DNA from: an uncultured Nitrospina sp. | Lineage (GTDB): Bacteria > Nitrospinota > Nitrospinia > Nitrospinales > VA-1 | DNA: 56,830 bases | Assembly (NCBI GenBank): GCA_937891765.1 | Contig: CALAGQ010000054.1 | Location: forward strand, 1-56,830 | Direction of reading: 5' to 3' | Part shown: positions 33,769 through 42,373 of the stretch, piece by piece | Layout: every line of letters starts with the position of its first letter | How positions within the stretch are numbered: the stretch's first letter is position 1 | Program-made: the position numbers and the translations under genes | Notes under the pieces: generated by a model | Database searches by the model: none | Told to the model about the DNA's origin: nothing | What the model saw: only the letters and a program-made list of their open reading frames with translations

Positions 33769-34335
33769 CTATATTTTAAACTTGGTCACAAGACTTTGCA
33801 GATCGACTGCGAGCTTTGAAAGCTCACTCGCGGCGTCCTTGGTCTGGCTGGAACCTTGCGTTGTTTCTTCCGCTGCTGTCGAAACGCCCGCGATGTTTTG
33901 GGATATTTCGGCGACTCCTTTAGCAGCTTCTGTAACATTGCGCGACATTTCATTGGTGGTCGCGCTTTGCTCTTCCACGGCGCTTGCTATGGTGTTTGAA
34001 ATGTCATTTATTTTATTAATGATATCGCTGATCTCACCAATAGCATTCACCGCGTTGCCGGTATCAGCCTGAATCATCTGGACTTTGCCGCTGATCTCTT
34101 CAGTGGCTTTCGTAGTCTGGTTGGCCAGTTCCTTGACTTCATTCGCCACCACCGCAAAACCTTTGCCGGCTTCATCGGCCCGGGCAGCTTCGATGGTTGC
34201 GTTCAAGGTCAAGAGGTTGGTCTGCTCGGCGATGGAGGTGATCACTTTAACCACTTCACCAATCTCTTTTGAACTTTCACCGAGTGTACTGATGGTTGCG
34301 TTGGTTCTTCTGGCGACTTCAACCGCCTCATTTGA
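33769..34335 (-). pseudogene. 5'-truncated methyl-accepting chemotaxis protein remnant
   Basis: The C-terminal signalling hairpin is intact and open from about 34330 to a stop at 33769. It includes [58 protein letters not shown] and a final [17 protein letters not shown]. Upstream the frame reads [18 protein letters not shown] and is closed by a TGA. There is no sensor, HAMP or first coiled-coil arm, and no start codon with a ribosome site; a GTG at 34254 could give a 161-residue fragment. It is most likely the tail of a chemoreceptor gene whose front was deleted. No other chemotaxis gene is in the window. Confidence 0.82.
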
Positions 34336-34531
34336 AAATCAGATTTTAATTTACATACAGCAAGGTTCATGCCGAGCGCGCAGCAAGAAAAACTGTTATT
34401 GTTTTATAAGTGTTTAGGGTTTTATGGAGAAAAGATGGAAAGGATTTTTGTCTCGATTGATATACAAAATGCTCTGAGGGTGTGAAATAATATTTACAAT
34501 GCTGGAGTAAATTTCTTGGCTGGAGAGGCGG

Positions 34532-35983
34532 TTATAGCGGTGCTTCCTGAGAGTGGAAATCGGTGGCTTGCTGGAATTTATGCCCGACCGTGATTAAATT
34601 GGATTCGTCGAAATGCCGACCCATCAACTGCAATCCGACAGGGAGGCCCTCGGCAAAACCGCAGGGGATAGACATCGCCGGTATGCCGGCAAGGTTGGCG
34701 GAGATGGTGTAAATATCGGCCAGATACATCTGCAACGGGTCATCCAGTTTCTCCCCGAGTTTGAAAGCCGGGTAGGGGGTGACCGGTGAAGCGATGACAT
34801 CGCATTGGCTCAGTGCGTTTTCAAAATCCTGTTTGATCAATGTGCGCACCTTCTGGCCTTTTAAATAATAGGCATCGTAGTAACCGGTGCTGAGCACGAA
34901 GGTTCCGAGGATTATGCGCCGTTTGACCTCTTCGCCGAAACCTTCCTCGCGGGTGTTCTCATACATATTTACGAGGTTGTCGGACTTCTCAGTGCGATAA
35001 CCATATTTGACGCCGTCATAGCGCGAAAGGTTGGTGCTGGCTTCAGCGCAGGCGATGATGTAGTAGGCGGCCACGGCGTAGTCGAGATGCGGCAGAGAAA
35101 CTTCCACCGTCTGCATTCCCAACGATTCAAGGGTGCGGATGCCTTCCTGCACGGCTTTTTCTACGGCGGGATTAATTCCGCCGGTGGTGAAGTATTCTTT
35201 GGGGATGCCGAGCTTCATGCCCTTCACATCTTTTTTAAGGGCCTGAGTGAAATCGGGAAGGGCAACATCGGCGGAAGTGGAATCGCGCGGGTCCTTACCG
35301 CCGATCACGTTCATCAAAGTCGCTGCGTCGGCAACGGTTTTGGTCAACGGTCCGATCTGGTCGAGGGAGGAGGCAAAGGCCACCAGCCCAAACCGTGACA
35401 CCCGACCGTAAGTGGGTTTGAGTCCGGTCACGCCGCAAAAGCTGGCCGGCTGACGGATGGAACCGCCGGTGTCACTGCCAAGAGCGGCCACGCATTCGTG
35501 CGCCGAAACGGCGGCGGAAGAACCTCCGCTGGAGCCACCGGGAACCCGGCTCAAGTCCCAGGGGTTCATCGTCGGGTGGTGGTATGAGTTTTCGTTGGAA
35601 GACCCCATGGCAAACTCATCCATATTGGTCTTGCCGACGATCACGGCTCCGGCCTGATTCAATTTTTCGGTGACGGTGGCGTTGTAAGGAGAAACAAACT
35701 GGTCGAGAATTTTTGATGAGCAGGTGGTGCGACTGCCCTGGGTGCAGATCAAATCTTTAAGCGCGATGGGAACACCGAGAAGCGGCGCTTCTTCGCCAGC
35801 AGCGATTCGGGCATCGGCCTTCCTGGCCTGCTCTAAAGCTTTCTCGCGGGTCAGGTGCACAAACGCCTGAACTTTGTCTTCCACTTGATCGATGCGTGCG
35901 AATACGGCCTCGGTCAACTGTACAGAACTAAGTTTTTTATTATTGAGAAGTTCCCGGGCTTGAGTGATGGTTGTGCGATGCAT
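34532..35983 (-). CDS. gatA: Aspartyl/glutamyl-tRNA amidotransferase subunit A
   Basis: 483 residues. An amidase-signature enzyme that frees ammonia from glutamine for transamidation of Glu-tRNA-Gln or Asp-tRNA-Asn. The catalytic Lys is in [13 protein letters not shown]. The two Ser residues lie in the [20 protein letters not shown] and [16 protein letters not shown] stretches. [13 protein letters not shown] and [20 protein letters not shown] are also typical. Length is standard. gatC lies six bases upstream in the same operon; gatB is not in the window. Confidence 0.97.
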   Translation of the reverse strand: MHRTTITQARELLNNKKLSSVQLTEAVFARIDQVEDKVQAFVHLTREKALEQARKADARIAAGEEAPLLGVPIALKDLICTQGSRTTCSSKILDQFVSPYNATVTEKLNQAGAVIVGKTNMDEFAMGSSNENSYHHPTMNPWDLSRVPGGSSGGSSAAVSAHECVAALGSDTGGSIRQPASFCGVTGLKPTYGRVSRFGLVAFASSLDQIGPLTKTVADAATLMNVIGGKDPRDSTSADVALPDFTQALKKDVKGMKLGIPKEYFTTGGINPAVEKAVQEGIRTLESLGMQTVEVSLPHLDYAVAAYYIIACAEASTNLSRYDGVKYGYRTEKSDNLVNMYENTREEGFGEEVKRRIILGTFVLSTGYYDAYYLKGQKVRTLIKQDFENALSQCDVIASPVTPYPAFKLGEKLDDPLQMYLADIYTISANLAGIPAMSIPCGFAEGLPVGLQLMGRHFDESNLITVGHKFQQATDFHSQEAPL

Positions 35984-35989
35984 GAAGAA

Positions 35990-36268
35990 TTATATGATCT
36001 GCGGGACTTCGTAATGCCCTTTGTTGTGCGCGGGCGATTCAGATATCGGGTTATGGTCTGCGAGAGGTTTTGTTGCCAGTTCATCATCGCGGAACACGTT
36101 ATTAATTCCTAACACATGCGCCGTCGGTTCCACGTCATCGGTATTGAGTTCGTTGAGTTTTTCGATGTATTCGAGAATCGTCCCCATTTGGCTCGAGAGC
36201 CGCACTTTTTCGTCAGGGGTCAACTTCAACCGTGCCAGCGTTGCCATATGTTCAATATCAAAAAACAC
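35990..36268 (-). CDS. gatC: Aspartyl/glutamyl-tRNA amidotransferase subunit C
   Basis: 92 residues from GTG 36268, chosen because AAAGAGG lies seven bases upstream and the length then fits the family (about 95). The frame itself extends to 36316. Typical segments are DIEHMATLARLKLTPDEKVR, ILEYIEKLNELNTDDVEPTA and VFRDDELA. GatC stabilises the GatA-GatB complex. A C/G-rich palindrome (36323-36352) lies just upstream of the start. Confidence 0.95.
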   Translation of the reverse strand: MFFDIEHMATLARLKLTPDEKVRLSSQMGTILEYIEKLNELNTDDVEPTAHVLGINNVFRDDELATKPLADHNPISESPAHNKGHYEVPQII

Positions 36269-36322
36269 CAAGTACCTCTTTATAAATTTGTTTAAGCCGT
36301 CCACTGCGACCGCCAAAAAAAT

Positions 36323-36352
36323 TCCCCCCTGACAAGGGGGGACTAGGGGGGT
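36323..36352. repeat. Palindromic repeat with G-rich tail, second copy
   Basis: TCCCCCCT-gaca-AGGGGGGA is a perfect 8-bp stem with a 4-base loop, followed by CTAGGGGGG. The architecture equals that of the palindrome beside the DUF559 remnant at 11641-11675. Between 36353 and 36396 a second small palindrome (CCCCTGCTAAGGGG) precedes the next gene's stop. Confidence 0.7.
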
Positions 36353-36396
36353 TGCTTCACCCGCTTCTAATTTTTGCGTCCCCTGCTAAGGGGTGG

Positions 36397-36603
36397 TCAG
36401 TCTGAGGAGCCTTCTTTACGGTCTTTCTTCTTTTTCTTTTTCAGTTCGGCCATTTTTTCTGTGGCAGTGATTTTGTTGGACTTTCTCGCCAGCCTTCTGG
36501 TTTTCTTTTTCAGCTTTCGGACTTCGTCCTCGTTTCCTTTGGATTCCGCCAGTTTGGATTTAGCCTTTTTGAGGTGTTCCTGCAGTTTTTCTACGTTTGC
36601 CAT
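36397..36603 (-). CDS. Small lysine-rich coiled-coil protein
   Basis: 68 residues, about one third Lys/Arg: MANVEKLQEHLKKAKSKLAE, then EVRKLKKKTRRLARKSNKI and ELKKKKKKDRKEGSSD. Predicted almost entirely helical with heptad spacing in the first half. The extreme charge suggests nucleic-acid or ribosome binding, but no family is recognisable. It is monocistronic, with no clear ribosome binding site (TTATGGCAAACG context). The even coding-like composition, without a long opposing reading frame, supports it. Confidence 0.6.
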   Translation of the reverse strand: MANVEKLQEHLKKAKSKLAESKGNEDEVRKLKKKTRRLARKSNKITATEKMAELKKKKKKDRKEGSSD

Positions 36604-36670
36604 AATAGTTCGCGCCAGTATTTAAAGGTTTAGGAAAACAACCTTTATACCAAATAATGCCCCAAATCAC

Positions 36671-36786
36671 AACCACTAGGCGCCAGCGTGACGCTGGACC
36701 CTACTGGCTAAAGCTTTTTCTTGTCAATAAAGAGTCTTCTTGGCTTGAGAAGTTCTTGCTATTTGCCTCCCTCGCAAGAGGGCTCG
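36671..36786. repeat. Mosaic intergenic repeat overlapping the end of the receiver-phosphatase gene
   Basis: Read on the minus strand: GCCCTCTTGCGAGGGAGGCA, AATAGCAAGAACTTCTCAAG, CTCTTTATTGACAAGAAAAA, GCTTTAGCCAGTAGGG, then the type-B palindrome CCAGCGTCACGCTGG and GCGCCTAGTGG. The first module lies inside the gene and encodes its last residues. The order matches the copies at 54890-54985 and 2051-2157. Confidence 0.7.
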
Positions 36787-37931
36787 GTTTCTACAATCAC
36801 CAAGGTGAAGTCGTCGTGGAAATCTTCTCCATCCAGGAAATTTTGCGCGTTTTGTTTGAGGGCCAGGCCGAGTTCGTTAGCGTTTTGGGATTGACCCAGT
36901 TCCAGAGACTTTTTCCCCAGCCGACTCAAGCCGTACATATCGCTACCCTTGCCGCGGGCTTCGGTGAGCCCATCTGTGTAGCAGATCAGTTTGCTGTTGG
37001 GCGGTAGGTGGATTTCCCGTTCCTCGATTTCGTTAAGGCTATGGATCATGAGCGGAAACCCTTTTTTGGTATGAAGGCTTTGAATTGTGTCGACCTCGTA
37101 TTCGATGAGCAGAGGCGGATTATGCCCTGCCGAGGCGAACTTCATTTTGCGGCTGGGGAGGTGGATGACTCCATAAAAAGCGGTGATGAAGTGCCCCGAT
37201 TCCTGGTTTTCACAAAGGATGGAGTTGATGGTTTCCAACACTTCTTTCGGGGAACTCACCTTAGCGAGAAAAGAACGGATCAGAACCCGCATCATGGCCA
37301 TGATGACTGCCGCCGGAGTGCCGTGCCCAGAAACATCTGCGACCAGCACTCCGAGATGGTCATCATCGATCCGGATGAAATCGTAATAGTCACCGCCGGC
37401 TTTGGAAGAAGGTTGGTAGTCCGCAAAGAAATTGAAGCCGGGGATATTCGGGAGTTCTTTGCAAATCAGGCTTTTTTGTATATGGGCGATAGTGTCCCGT
37501 TCCCGGTCAATGATGGCGTAAGCCTCCATCAACTGGTTATAAAGTTTTTGGGTACGCAGTACTGCTTGAACTCGCGCGAGGAGTTCTTCCGGCTCGAAAG
37601 GTTTGGTCAGGTAGTCTTCGGCACCTGCTCTTAGGCCGGTTTTTATGCTTTGCAGATCCCCCTTGCTGGTGATGAAGATAATGGGGGTGAAAGTATTTTT
37701 GCTCTGTTCCTTGATTTTTTTGCAGGCCTCTAAACCATCCATCACCGGCATTTCCACATCCATGAGAATGAGGTCGGGCTTTGCCCGATTGTTGACTTCG
37801 ATGGCCTCAAGTCCATTGCTGGCAGTGACGGTGTCGTAGCCCTCTCTCAGGATAGAGTTGATGAGGGCGACAATGGTTCTCGAGTCATCCACGATGAGGA
37901 TTTTAGGTCGGCGTTCCGGCTTGGAGTGCAT
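36759..37931 (-). CDS. Response regulator with SpoIIE/RsbU-type PP2C phosphatase domain
   Basis: 390 residues. The receiver domain (about 8-128) has ILIVDDS, phospho-Asp in LILMDVEMPVMDG and Lys in YLTKPF. A helical linker leads to a SpoIIE phosphatase domain (about 175-385) with metal-binding Asp motifs AGGDYYDFIRID, VLVADVSGHGTPAA, SAGHNPPLL, ICYTDGLTEARG and DDFTLVIVE. Such proteins dephosphorylate an anti-anti-sigma (STAS) protein when phosphorylated. No STAS, RsbW or sigma gene is in the window. The last five codons (SCEGGK region) fall in a dispersed repeat, so the natural C-terminus may have been altered. Confidence 0.95.
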   Translation of the reverse strand: MHSKPERRPKILIVDDSRTIVALINSILREGYDTVTASNGLEAIEVNNRAKPDLILMDVEMPVMDGLEACKKIKEQSKNTFTPIIFITSKGDLQSIKTGLRAGAEDYLTKPFEPEELLARVQAVLRTQKLYNQLMEAYAIIDRERDTIAHIQKSLICKELPNIPGFNFFADYQPSSKAGGDYYDFIRIDDDHLGVLVADVSGHGTPAAVIMAMMRVLIRSFLAKVSSPKEVLETINSILCENQESGHFITAFYGVIHLPSRKMKFASAGHNPPLLIEYEVDTIQSLHTKKGFPLMIHSLNEIEEREIHLPPNSKLICYTDGLTEARGKGSDMYGLSRLGKKSLELGQSQNANELGLALKQNAQNFLDGEDFHDDFTLVIVETEPSCEGGK

Positions 37932-38014
37932 GGCGAGGCTTTCGATATTCCAAAGGTTTTAAGAATGGTCAGCGCTCAATATAAAGGCAGACGGGAGAAA
38001 GTCAATCCTGTTTA

Positions 38015-38293
38015 TTAAAGGGACTCGTGCGGTTGGATTTCGTAGCCGTTCCCATCGGTAATGACCTGCACCGCGCCGTGTGCATCGGTGCGACGAATAT
38101 CGACGCCTGCCCTTTGGTAGCGTTCCAGGATTTCGGGGTGGGGATGGTGCATGCTGTTGAGGTAACCGCTGGAAAATATCACTGTGCCGGGTTTGACCGC
38201 TTGGATAAATGCCGACGAATTGGAAAACCGGCTACCGTGGTGCGGGGCTTTTAAAATATCTGCTTTAAGCTGCTGCATGTGATATCGCCTCAT
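38015..38293 (-). pseudogene. comEC: C-terminal fragment of a ComEC/Rec2-type DNA uptake protein
   Basis: The 92-codon frame (MQQLKADILKAPHHGSRFSN, then VKPGTVIFSSGYLNSMHHPH and PEILERYQRAGVDIRRTDA) is the end of the metallo-beta-lactamase domain that closes ComEC proteins. The PHHGS and HPHPE motifs are present. The other 700 or so residues, including the competence membrane channel, are missing. Upstream lies only repeat DNA and the end of rnr, so this is a relic and not a window artefact. A GGAGG sequence upstream might still allow translation. Confidence 0.8.
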
Positions 38294-38302
38294 TTCCCTG
38301 AA

Positions 38303-38392
38303 CCTCCTCTCTCATGAGGGGAGGTTTTTGCCTTTGGCGGTCGCGAAGCGTCACCGCCCCATTACCACCGGGCGTTGCCCGGCGTGGTTATA
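38303..38392. repeat. Palindromic repeats between the comEC remnant and rnr
   Basis: CCTCCTCTCTCATGAGGGGA+GG forms a hairpin, GGCGGTCGCGAAGCGTCACC forms a second imperfect one, and CCACCGGGCGTTGCCCGGCG is a third, which ends against the rnr stop (TATAG read on the plus strand). The last resembles the distal module of the repeat at 2051-2071. They fill the whole gap. Confidence 0.55.
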
Positions 38393-40472
38393 GAACGGTC
38401 AGGTCGATGCGTTTTTGGCCCAAGTCCACAGCCGCGACTCGCACTTTCACCGGGTCGCCGATCTGGAAACTGCGATGGCGTCTTTGCCCGATGAGCCGGT
38501 GTTCGGTTTCGAGGAACAGGTAATAGTCATCAGTGATGCTGGAAATTTTGACCAGTCCTTCGACGAACACTTCTTGCAACTCGACAAAAAATCCGAACCC
38601 GGTAACACCGGTGATGATTCCGTTAAAGGTTTTGCCGATTTTGTTCATCATAAACTGGGTTCGGCGCAGGTCAGTCACTTCCCGTTCTATTGACATGGCT
38701 TTAATTTCCATATGAGTGGACTGTTCCGAGATTGCAGCGAGTTGGGATAGCAGCGCTTTCTTTTCTTTTTGCGGGCATTTGCGTTTCATATATTTCTTGA
38801 TGATCCGGTGCAGCACGAGATCGGGGTAGCGGCGGATTGGCGAAGTGAAATGTGCGTAATGAGGAAAGCCCAGGCAGAAGTGGCCGGGGTCGGTTTCTGA
38901 ATAGCGCGCTTTCTTCATGGTGCGGAGAAGCAAGGTGTTGACGACTCTTTCTTCCGGGCTCCCTTTGACCTGTTGCACCAAGGTCTGCAAATCTGTTGAG
39001 CGGGTCGGTGAAGGAAGGCGCAGTTTGAAAGAGTCGACGAACTCATTGAATCGGTCAAGCCGAGCGGGATCGGGCGCTTCATGAATCCGGTGGATGGATG
39101 GTATGCCCCGTTCGTGCAGATTGAGGGCGACAAACTGGTTGGCGGCCAGCATGAACTCTTCAATCAGTTCATGTGCCGAGTTATGTTCGCTGATGCCGAT
39201 GCGCTCGACATGACCGGCGGAGTCCATATGGATTTCCGGCTCCGGTACCTGAAAGTCGACACTGCCGTGCTGGAATCTTTTTTTCCGCAGAAGCTGACTG
39301 AGTTGATGCATATCGGTCAGGGTCGGCAAAAACGGATCGTCACCTTTTTCTTCCAGTAGTTGGTGAACCTCGTTATAGGTGAACCGGCGTTGGCTTTTGA
39401 TGACTGAAGTGTGAAGCGTCCCGGCGATAAAGTTTGCTTCGAGATCGAAGTCCATGATGGCGCTGACTGTCAGACGCGGTTCATTTGGCTTTAAGCTGCA
39501 GGCTTCGTTGGACAGCGAAACGGGAAGCATGGGGATGACGCCGTCGGCGTAGTAGATACTGGTGGCTCTTTCCAGGGCTTCCTCGTCGAGCAGAGATTTT
39601 TCCTGCACAAAATGGCTGACGTCGGCGATATGGACGCCGAGCCGATAGCCTTCTTCGAAGTGTTCCAGCGAAACCGCGTCATCAAAATCCTTGGCCCGTT
39701 CCCCGTCGATGGTGAAGGTTTGAAGTTGGGTGAAATCTTTTCGTTCTTTCGAGTAATCGGTTTGGGTTTCAACGTGTCGGGCTTCATCGAGAACTTCCGG
39801 GGAAAAGCTCTGGCGCACCCCGTGTTTTCTGAAGATGGACTGGATCTCGACATTCGGGTCGTTGGAGGAGCCCAGCACTTCGAGCACTTTGCCGATGGGC
39901 GGTTTGTGTCGGGTCGGGAAGGTCTCAATTTCTACGTGGACGATTTGCCCGTTTTTGGCTCCCTTGTGACTTTTGCCGGGAACAAAAACATCATGAAAAT
40001 ATTTGGACTCGGTGGGGATGACCCAACCGTCTTTGCCGAAGGTTTCATAGGTGCCGACGATATGCGTGGTGTTGCGTTGAAGAATACGTATGATACGTCC
40101 TTGTGGTTTTCCGGGTTCCCGCTCCGACTCGACTCGAACTACCACATGATCTTTGTGCATGGCTTCGTTCATGTGACGGCGGTTGACGTAAACATCGTCT
40201 TCGCCCTGTTGGTGGTCGGGGATGACAAATCCGAAACCGTTCGGGTGACCGTGCAGTTTTCCGGTGACCAGATTCATTTCATCGGGAAGCCCGTAGCGTC
40301 CTCCACGGATTTTTATCAAGGTGCCTTCGCCAGCCATTTCTTTGATGAGGCTGCGAAATTCTCGTTTCTGAGTTTCGGGCACGCCCAGCTGGCGAGAAAG
40401 TTCCGCGACCTTCATGGGGCGCGCGACTTTCTTTTTCATCATTGAGAGAATTTTTTCTTCTGTGAGTTTCAT
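38388..40472 (-). CDS. rnr: Ribonuclease R
   Basis: 694 residues. A 3'-5' exoribonuclease of the RNB family that degrades structured RNA. An N-terminal helix-turn-helix (KVAELSRQLGVPETQKREF), two cold-shock domains (about 80-215, HPNGFGFVIPD and DGWVIPTESKYF), and the RNB catalytic domain (about 245-570) follow one another. The four-Asp motif is TIDGERAKDFDDAVSLE, with IADVSHFV and HYAHFTSPIRRYPDLV. The C-terminal S1 domain (about 610-690, GIITGVTGFGFFVEL) is complete. The basic tail seen in E. coli is absent, which is common outside gammaproteobacteria. Confidence 0.97.
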   Translation of the reverse strand: MKLTEEKILSMMKKKVARPMKVAELSRQLGVPETQKREFRSLIKEMAGEGTLIKIRGGRYGLPDEMNLVTGKLHGHPNGFGFVIPDHQQGEDDVYVNRRHMNEAMHKDHVVVRVESEREPGKPQGRIIRILQRNTTHIVGTYETFGKDGWVIPTESKYFHDVFVPGKSHKGAKNGQIVHVEIETFPTRHKPPIGKVLEVLGSSNDPNVEIQSIFRKHGVRQSFSPEVLDEARHVETQTDYSKERKDFTQLQTFTIDGERAKDFDDAVSLEHFEEGYRLGVHIADVSHFVQEKSLLDEEALERATSIYYADGVIPMLPVSLSNEACSLKPNEPRLTVSAIMDFDLEANFIAGTLHTSVIKSQRRFTYNEVHQLLEEKGDDPFLPTLTDMHQLSQLLRKKRFQHGSVDFQVPEPEIHMDSAGHVERIGISEHNSAHELIEEFMLAANQFVALNLHERGIPSIHRIHEAPDPARLDRFNEFVDSFKLRLPSPTRSTDLQTLVQQVKGSPEERVVNTLLLRTMKKARYSETDPGHFCLGFPHYAHFTSPIRRYPDLVLHRIIKKYMKRKCPQKEKKALLSQLAAISEQSTHMEIKAMSIEREVTDLRRTQFMMNKIGKTFNGIITGVTGFGFFVELQEVFVEGLVKISSITDDYYLFLETEHRLIGQRRHRSFQIGDPVKVRVAAVDLGQKRIDLTVL

Positions 40473-40476
40473 AGGG

Positions 40477-40560
40477 GCTAGCCAGCGTGACGCTGGATTC
40501 GATGAGCAGGAGCTTTTAAAGCCGAGAGCATTATTGCTGGTTTAAAAGCCATTGCAAGTT
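40477..40560. repeat. Mosaic intergenic repeat upstream of rnr
   Basis: GCTAGCCAGCGTGACGCTGG, then ATTCGATGAGCAGGAGC, then TTTTAAAGCCGAGAGCATTA and TTGCTGGTTTAAAAGCCATT. It lies between the divergent rnr and TMTC-like genes and starts six bases from the rnr start codon, so here the repeat sits at a 5' end. The remainder of the 40473-40749 gap has no identifiable gene. Confidence 0.65.
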
Positions 40561-40749
40561 ACCAGCGGTGGTTCGCCGCCAGAGGTTTGAATTTCCGAAA
40601 CACTTTATCACGGCACGGGATATTCCGCACTGGGGAAGGAACTCATGGCAAATTTTCGAGGACGTTGCTAAGATGAAGTCCAAGCCTGTTTTTATAACCG
40701 ATTCGGACTTCACGCTTTGCTGATAGCTTCCAAACTTAAAGATTGGACA

Positions 40750-42285
40750 ATGCCCTTCCTGACCTTTTTTCTTGTCGGTTTTGCGATCTATTTCGTATCG
40801 CTGGATTTCCATTTTCTGGTTCTTTCTGATGACTCGGCGTATATTTTTCGCAATCCTTATCTTCAGAAGATTTCTCTGGCGAATATTGTGGCTATTTTTT
40901 CCAATATTCATTTTAGTGACTATCTTCCAATCAACCTGCTTTCTTACTCATGGGATTTTACCTGGTGGGGGTTTAATTCTTTTGGATACCGCCTGACTCA
41001 GGTGGTTTTGCATTCGTTGAATGCTTGCCTGTTGTTTGCCATTCTTCGCTTGCTTGAAGTGCCTAAAAGAGCCTGTTGGTTCAGCGCATTGATCTTTATC
41101 GCTCACCCGGTACAGGTTGAGTCCGTGGTCTGGATATCGGAAAGAAAGAACCTGCTCTCGTCCCTGTTTATCTTTTTATCGCTCTGGTTTTATTTGCGGC
41201 ACGCTATGAGCTCTCGTTTTTGCAGAAGTCATTACTATTTTTGCCTGTTGTCATTTGTCCTGGCGTTATTGAGCAAATCTATATCGGTCATGCTCCCTTG
41301 TATTTTTGTGCTGCTGGATTTTCTGGTGCTGAAGAGAAAATGGATGGTGATGGAAAAAATTCCTTTTTTCCTGCTGTCTCTTCTTGCTGGGCTGGCTACA
41401 ATTTACTCGCAGGAGGCCGTAGGGGCTATTAGAGAATATCCCGGGGGAAGCTTTTCCACCGCCTTCTTGTATACCCTGAGGGTTTATTGGGACTATGTGG
41501 TTTGTTTGATTTTCCCCTTCCAGCTCTCTCCACGATATTTTTTTAGCAACATTTTCTTAATAGATCCGCAGTCCCTTCTGGCTTATCTGTTTTTCATCGC
41601 GGTTTGTTTTTATGTTGCCAGGAATTTTCGTTCGCACCCAGGGCTGGTTTTTGCAATAGGCTGGTTTGTGGTTTGGCTGATTCCTGTTTCCAACCTGATT
41701 CCTATAAGTGTTCTGCGGCAGGACAGGTATCTTTATCTGCCTTCCATTGCGGTGATTGTGCTGGTTTGTATATGGCTGGAGAGTTGGGGGCAGGGGCAAC
41801 GAAAAAACGTTCTGGTAAATTCCATCATTGCTGTGGTGGTGTTTTTTCTCGGGTCCTTATCCTTTTTGCATGCCTTCGTTTATGCCAGTGAGCATGCTTT
41901 CTGGCAAAGGGTGGCGAACCAGTATCCCCAAAAAGTCTACGCTCAAGTGGAAGCGGGTTATCACTGCGGACTGATTGAGGACGAAGTTTGCGAGGAAAAA
42001 CGTTATCGTCAGGCGCTGGCCATCGAGCCCGATCATGCTAATGCGCTGAATAACCTGGGGCTATTAATGATGAAGCGTGAGCGATATGGGGAGGCGCAGG
42101 TCTTGCTCGACAAGTCGATTCGAATCGACCCTACCGACGCGGTAGTGTATAGCAACCGGATTGCCCTTGCTAAAAAATCCGGTATTGGGCGGGAAAATAT
42201 TCCCGAGTGGAAGAGAAAGGCGGATTTATTTAAGCGCCCGAAAAAGCGTAAAGACTTATCGTTGGGCGGGTTTCGGTTTCGTTAA
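40750..42285 (+). CDS. Polytopic membrane protein with C-terminal TPRs (TMTC-like)
   Basis: 511 residues from ATG 40750; a TTG at 40717 would add eleven. Ten or so membrane helices cover about 1-385. Early loop motifs include LSDDSAYIFRNPYLQKIS (acidic DD after helix one, as in GT-C glycosyltransferases), FNSFGYRLTQVVLHSLNACL and HPVQVESVVWISERKNLLS. The latter motif is shared with animal TMTC proteins and bacterial TPR membrane proteins. Two or three tetratricopeptide repeats follow (AIEPDHANALNNLGLLMMKR, SIRIDPTDAVVYSNRIAL). An O-glycosyltransferase role is an inference from TMTC. It is not obviously in an operon. Confidence 0.8.
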   Translation: MPFLTFFLVGFAIYFVSLDFHFLVLSDDSAYIFRNPYLQKISLANIVAIFSNIHFSDYLPINLLSYSWDFTWWGFNSFGYRLTQVVLHSLNACLLFAILRLLEVPKRACWFSALIFIAHPVQVESVVWISERKNLLSSLFIFLSLWFYLRHAMSSRFCRSHYYFCLLSFVLALLSKSISVMLPCIFVLLDFLVLKRKWMVMEKIPFFLLSLLAGLATIYSQEAVGAIREYPGGSFSTAFLYTLRVYWDYVVCLIFPFQLSPRYFFSNIFLIDPQSLLAYLFFIAVCFYVARNFRSHPGLVFAIGWFVVWLIPVSNLIPISVLRQDRYLYLPSIAVIVLVCIWLESWGQGQRKNVLVNSIIAVVVFFLGSLSFLHAFVYASEHAFWQRVANQYPQKVYAQVEAGYHCGLIEDEVCEEKRYRQALAIEPDHANALNNLGLLMMKRERYGEAQVLLDKSIRIDPTDAVVYSNRIALAKKSGIGRENIPEWKRKADLFKRPKKRKDLSLGGFRFR

Positions 42286-42373
42286 ACGGAGGCAAACAGA
42301 TTTTGTGTCCGGTGGATTTTTGTGGGTGGTTCACATATAATCCCGCGTAGCTTATGAAAACTAAAGGAACTCA

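Noticed and set aside
39612..40445. 277-codon plus frame opposite rnr
   Set aside because: rnr motifs are complete on the minus strand.
40531..40911. 126-codon minus ORF upstream of rnr
   Set aside because: It spans repeat DNA and the start of the TMTC-like gene, and its composition is not protein-like.
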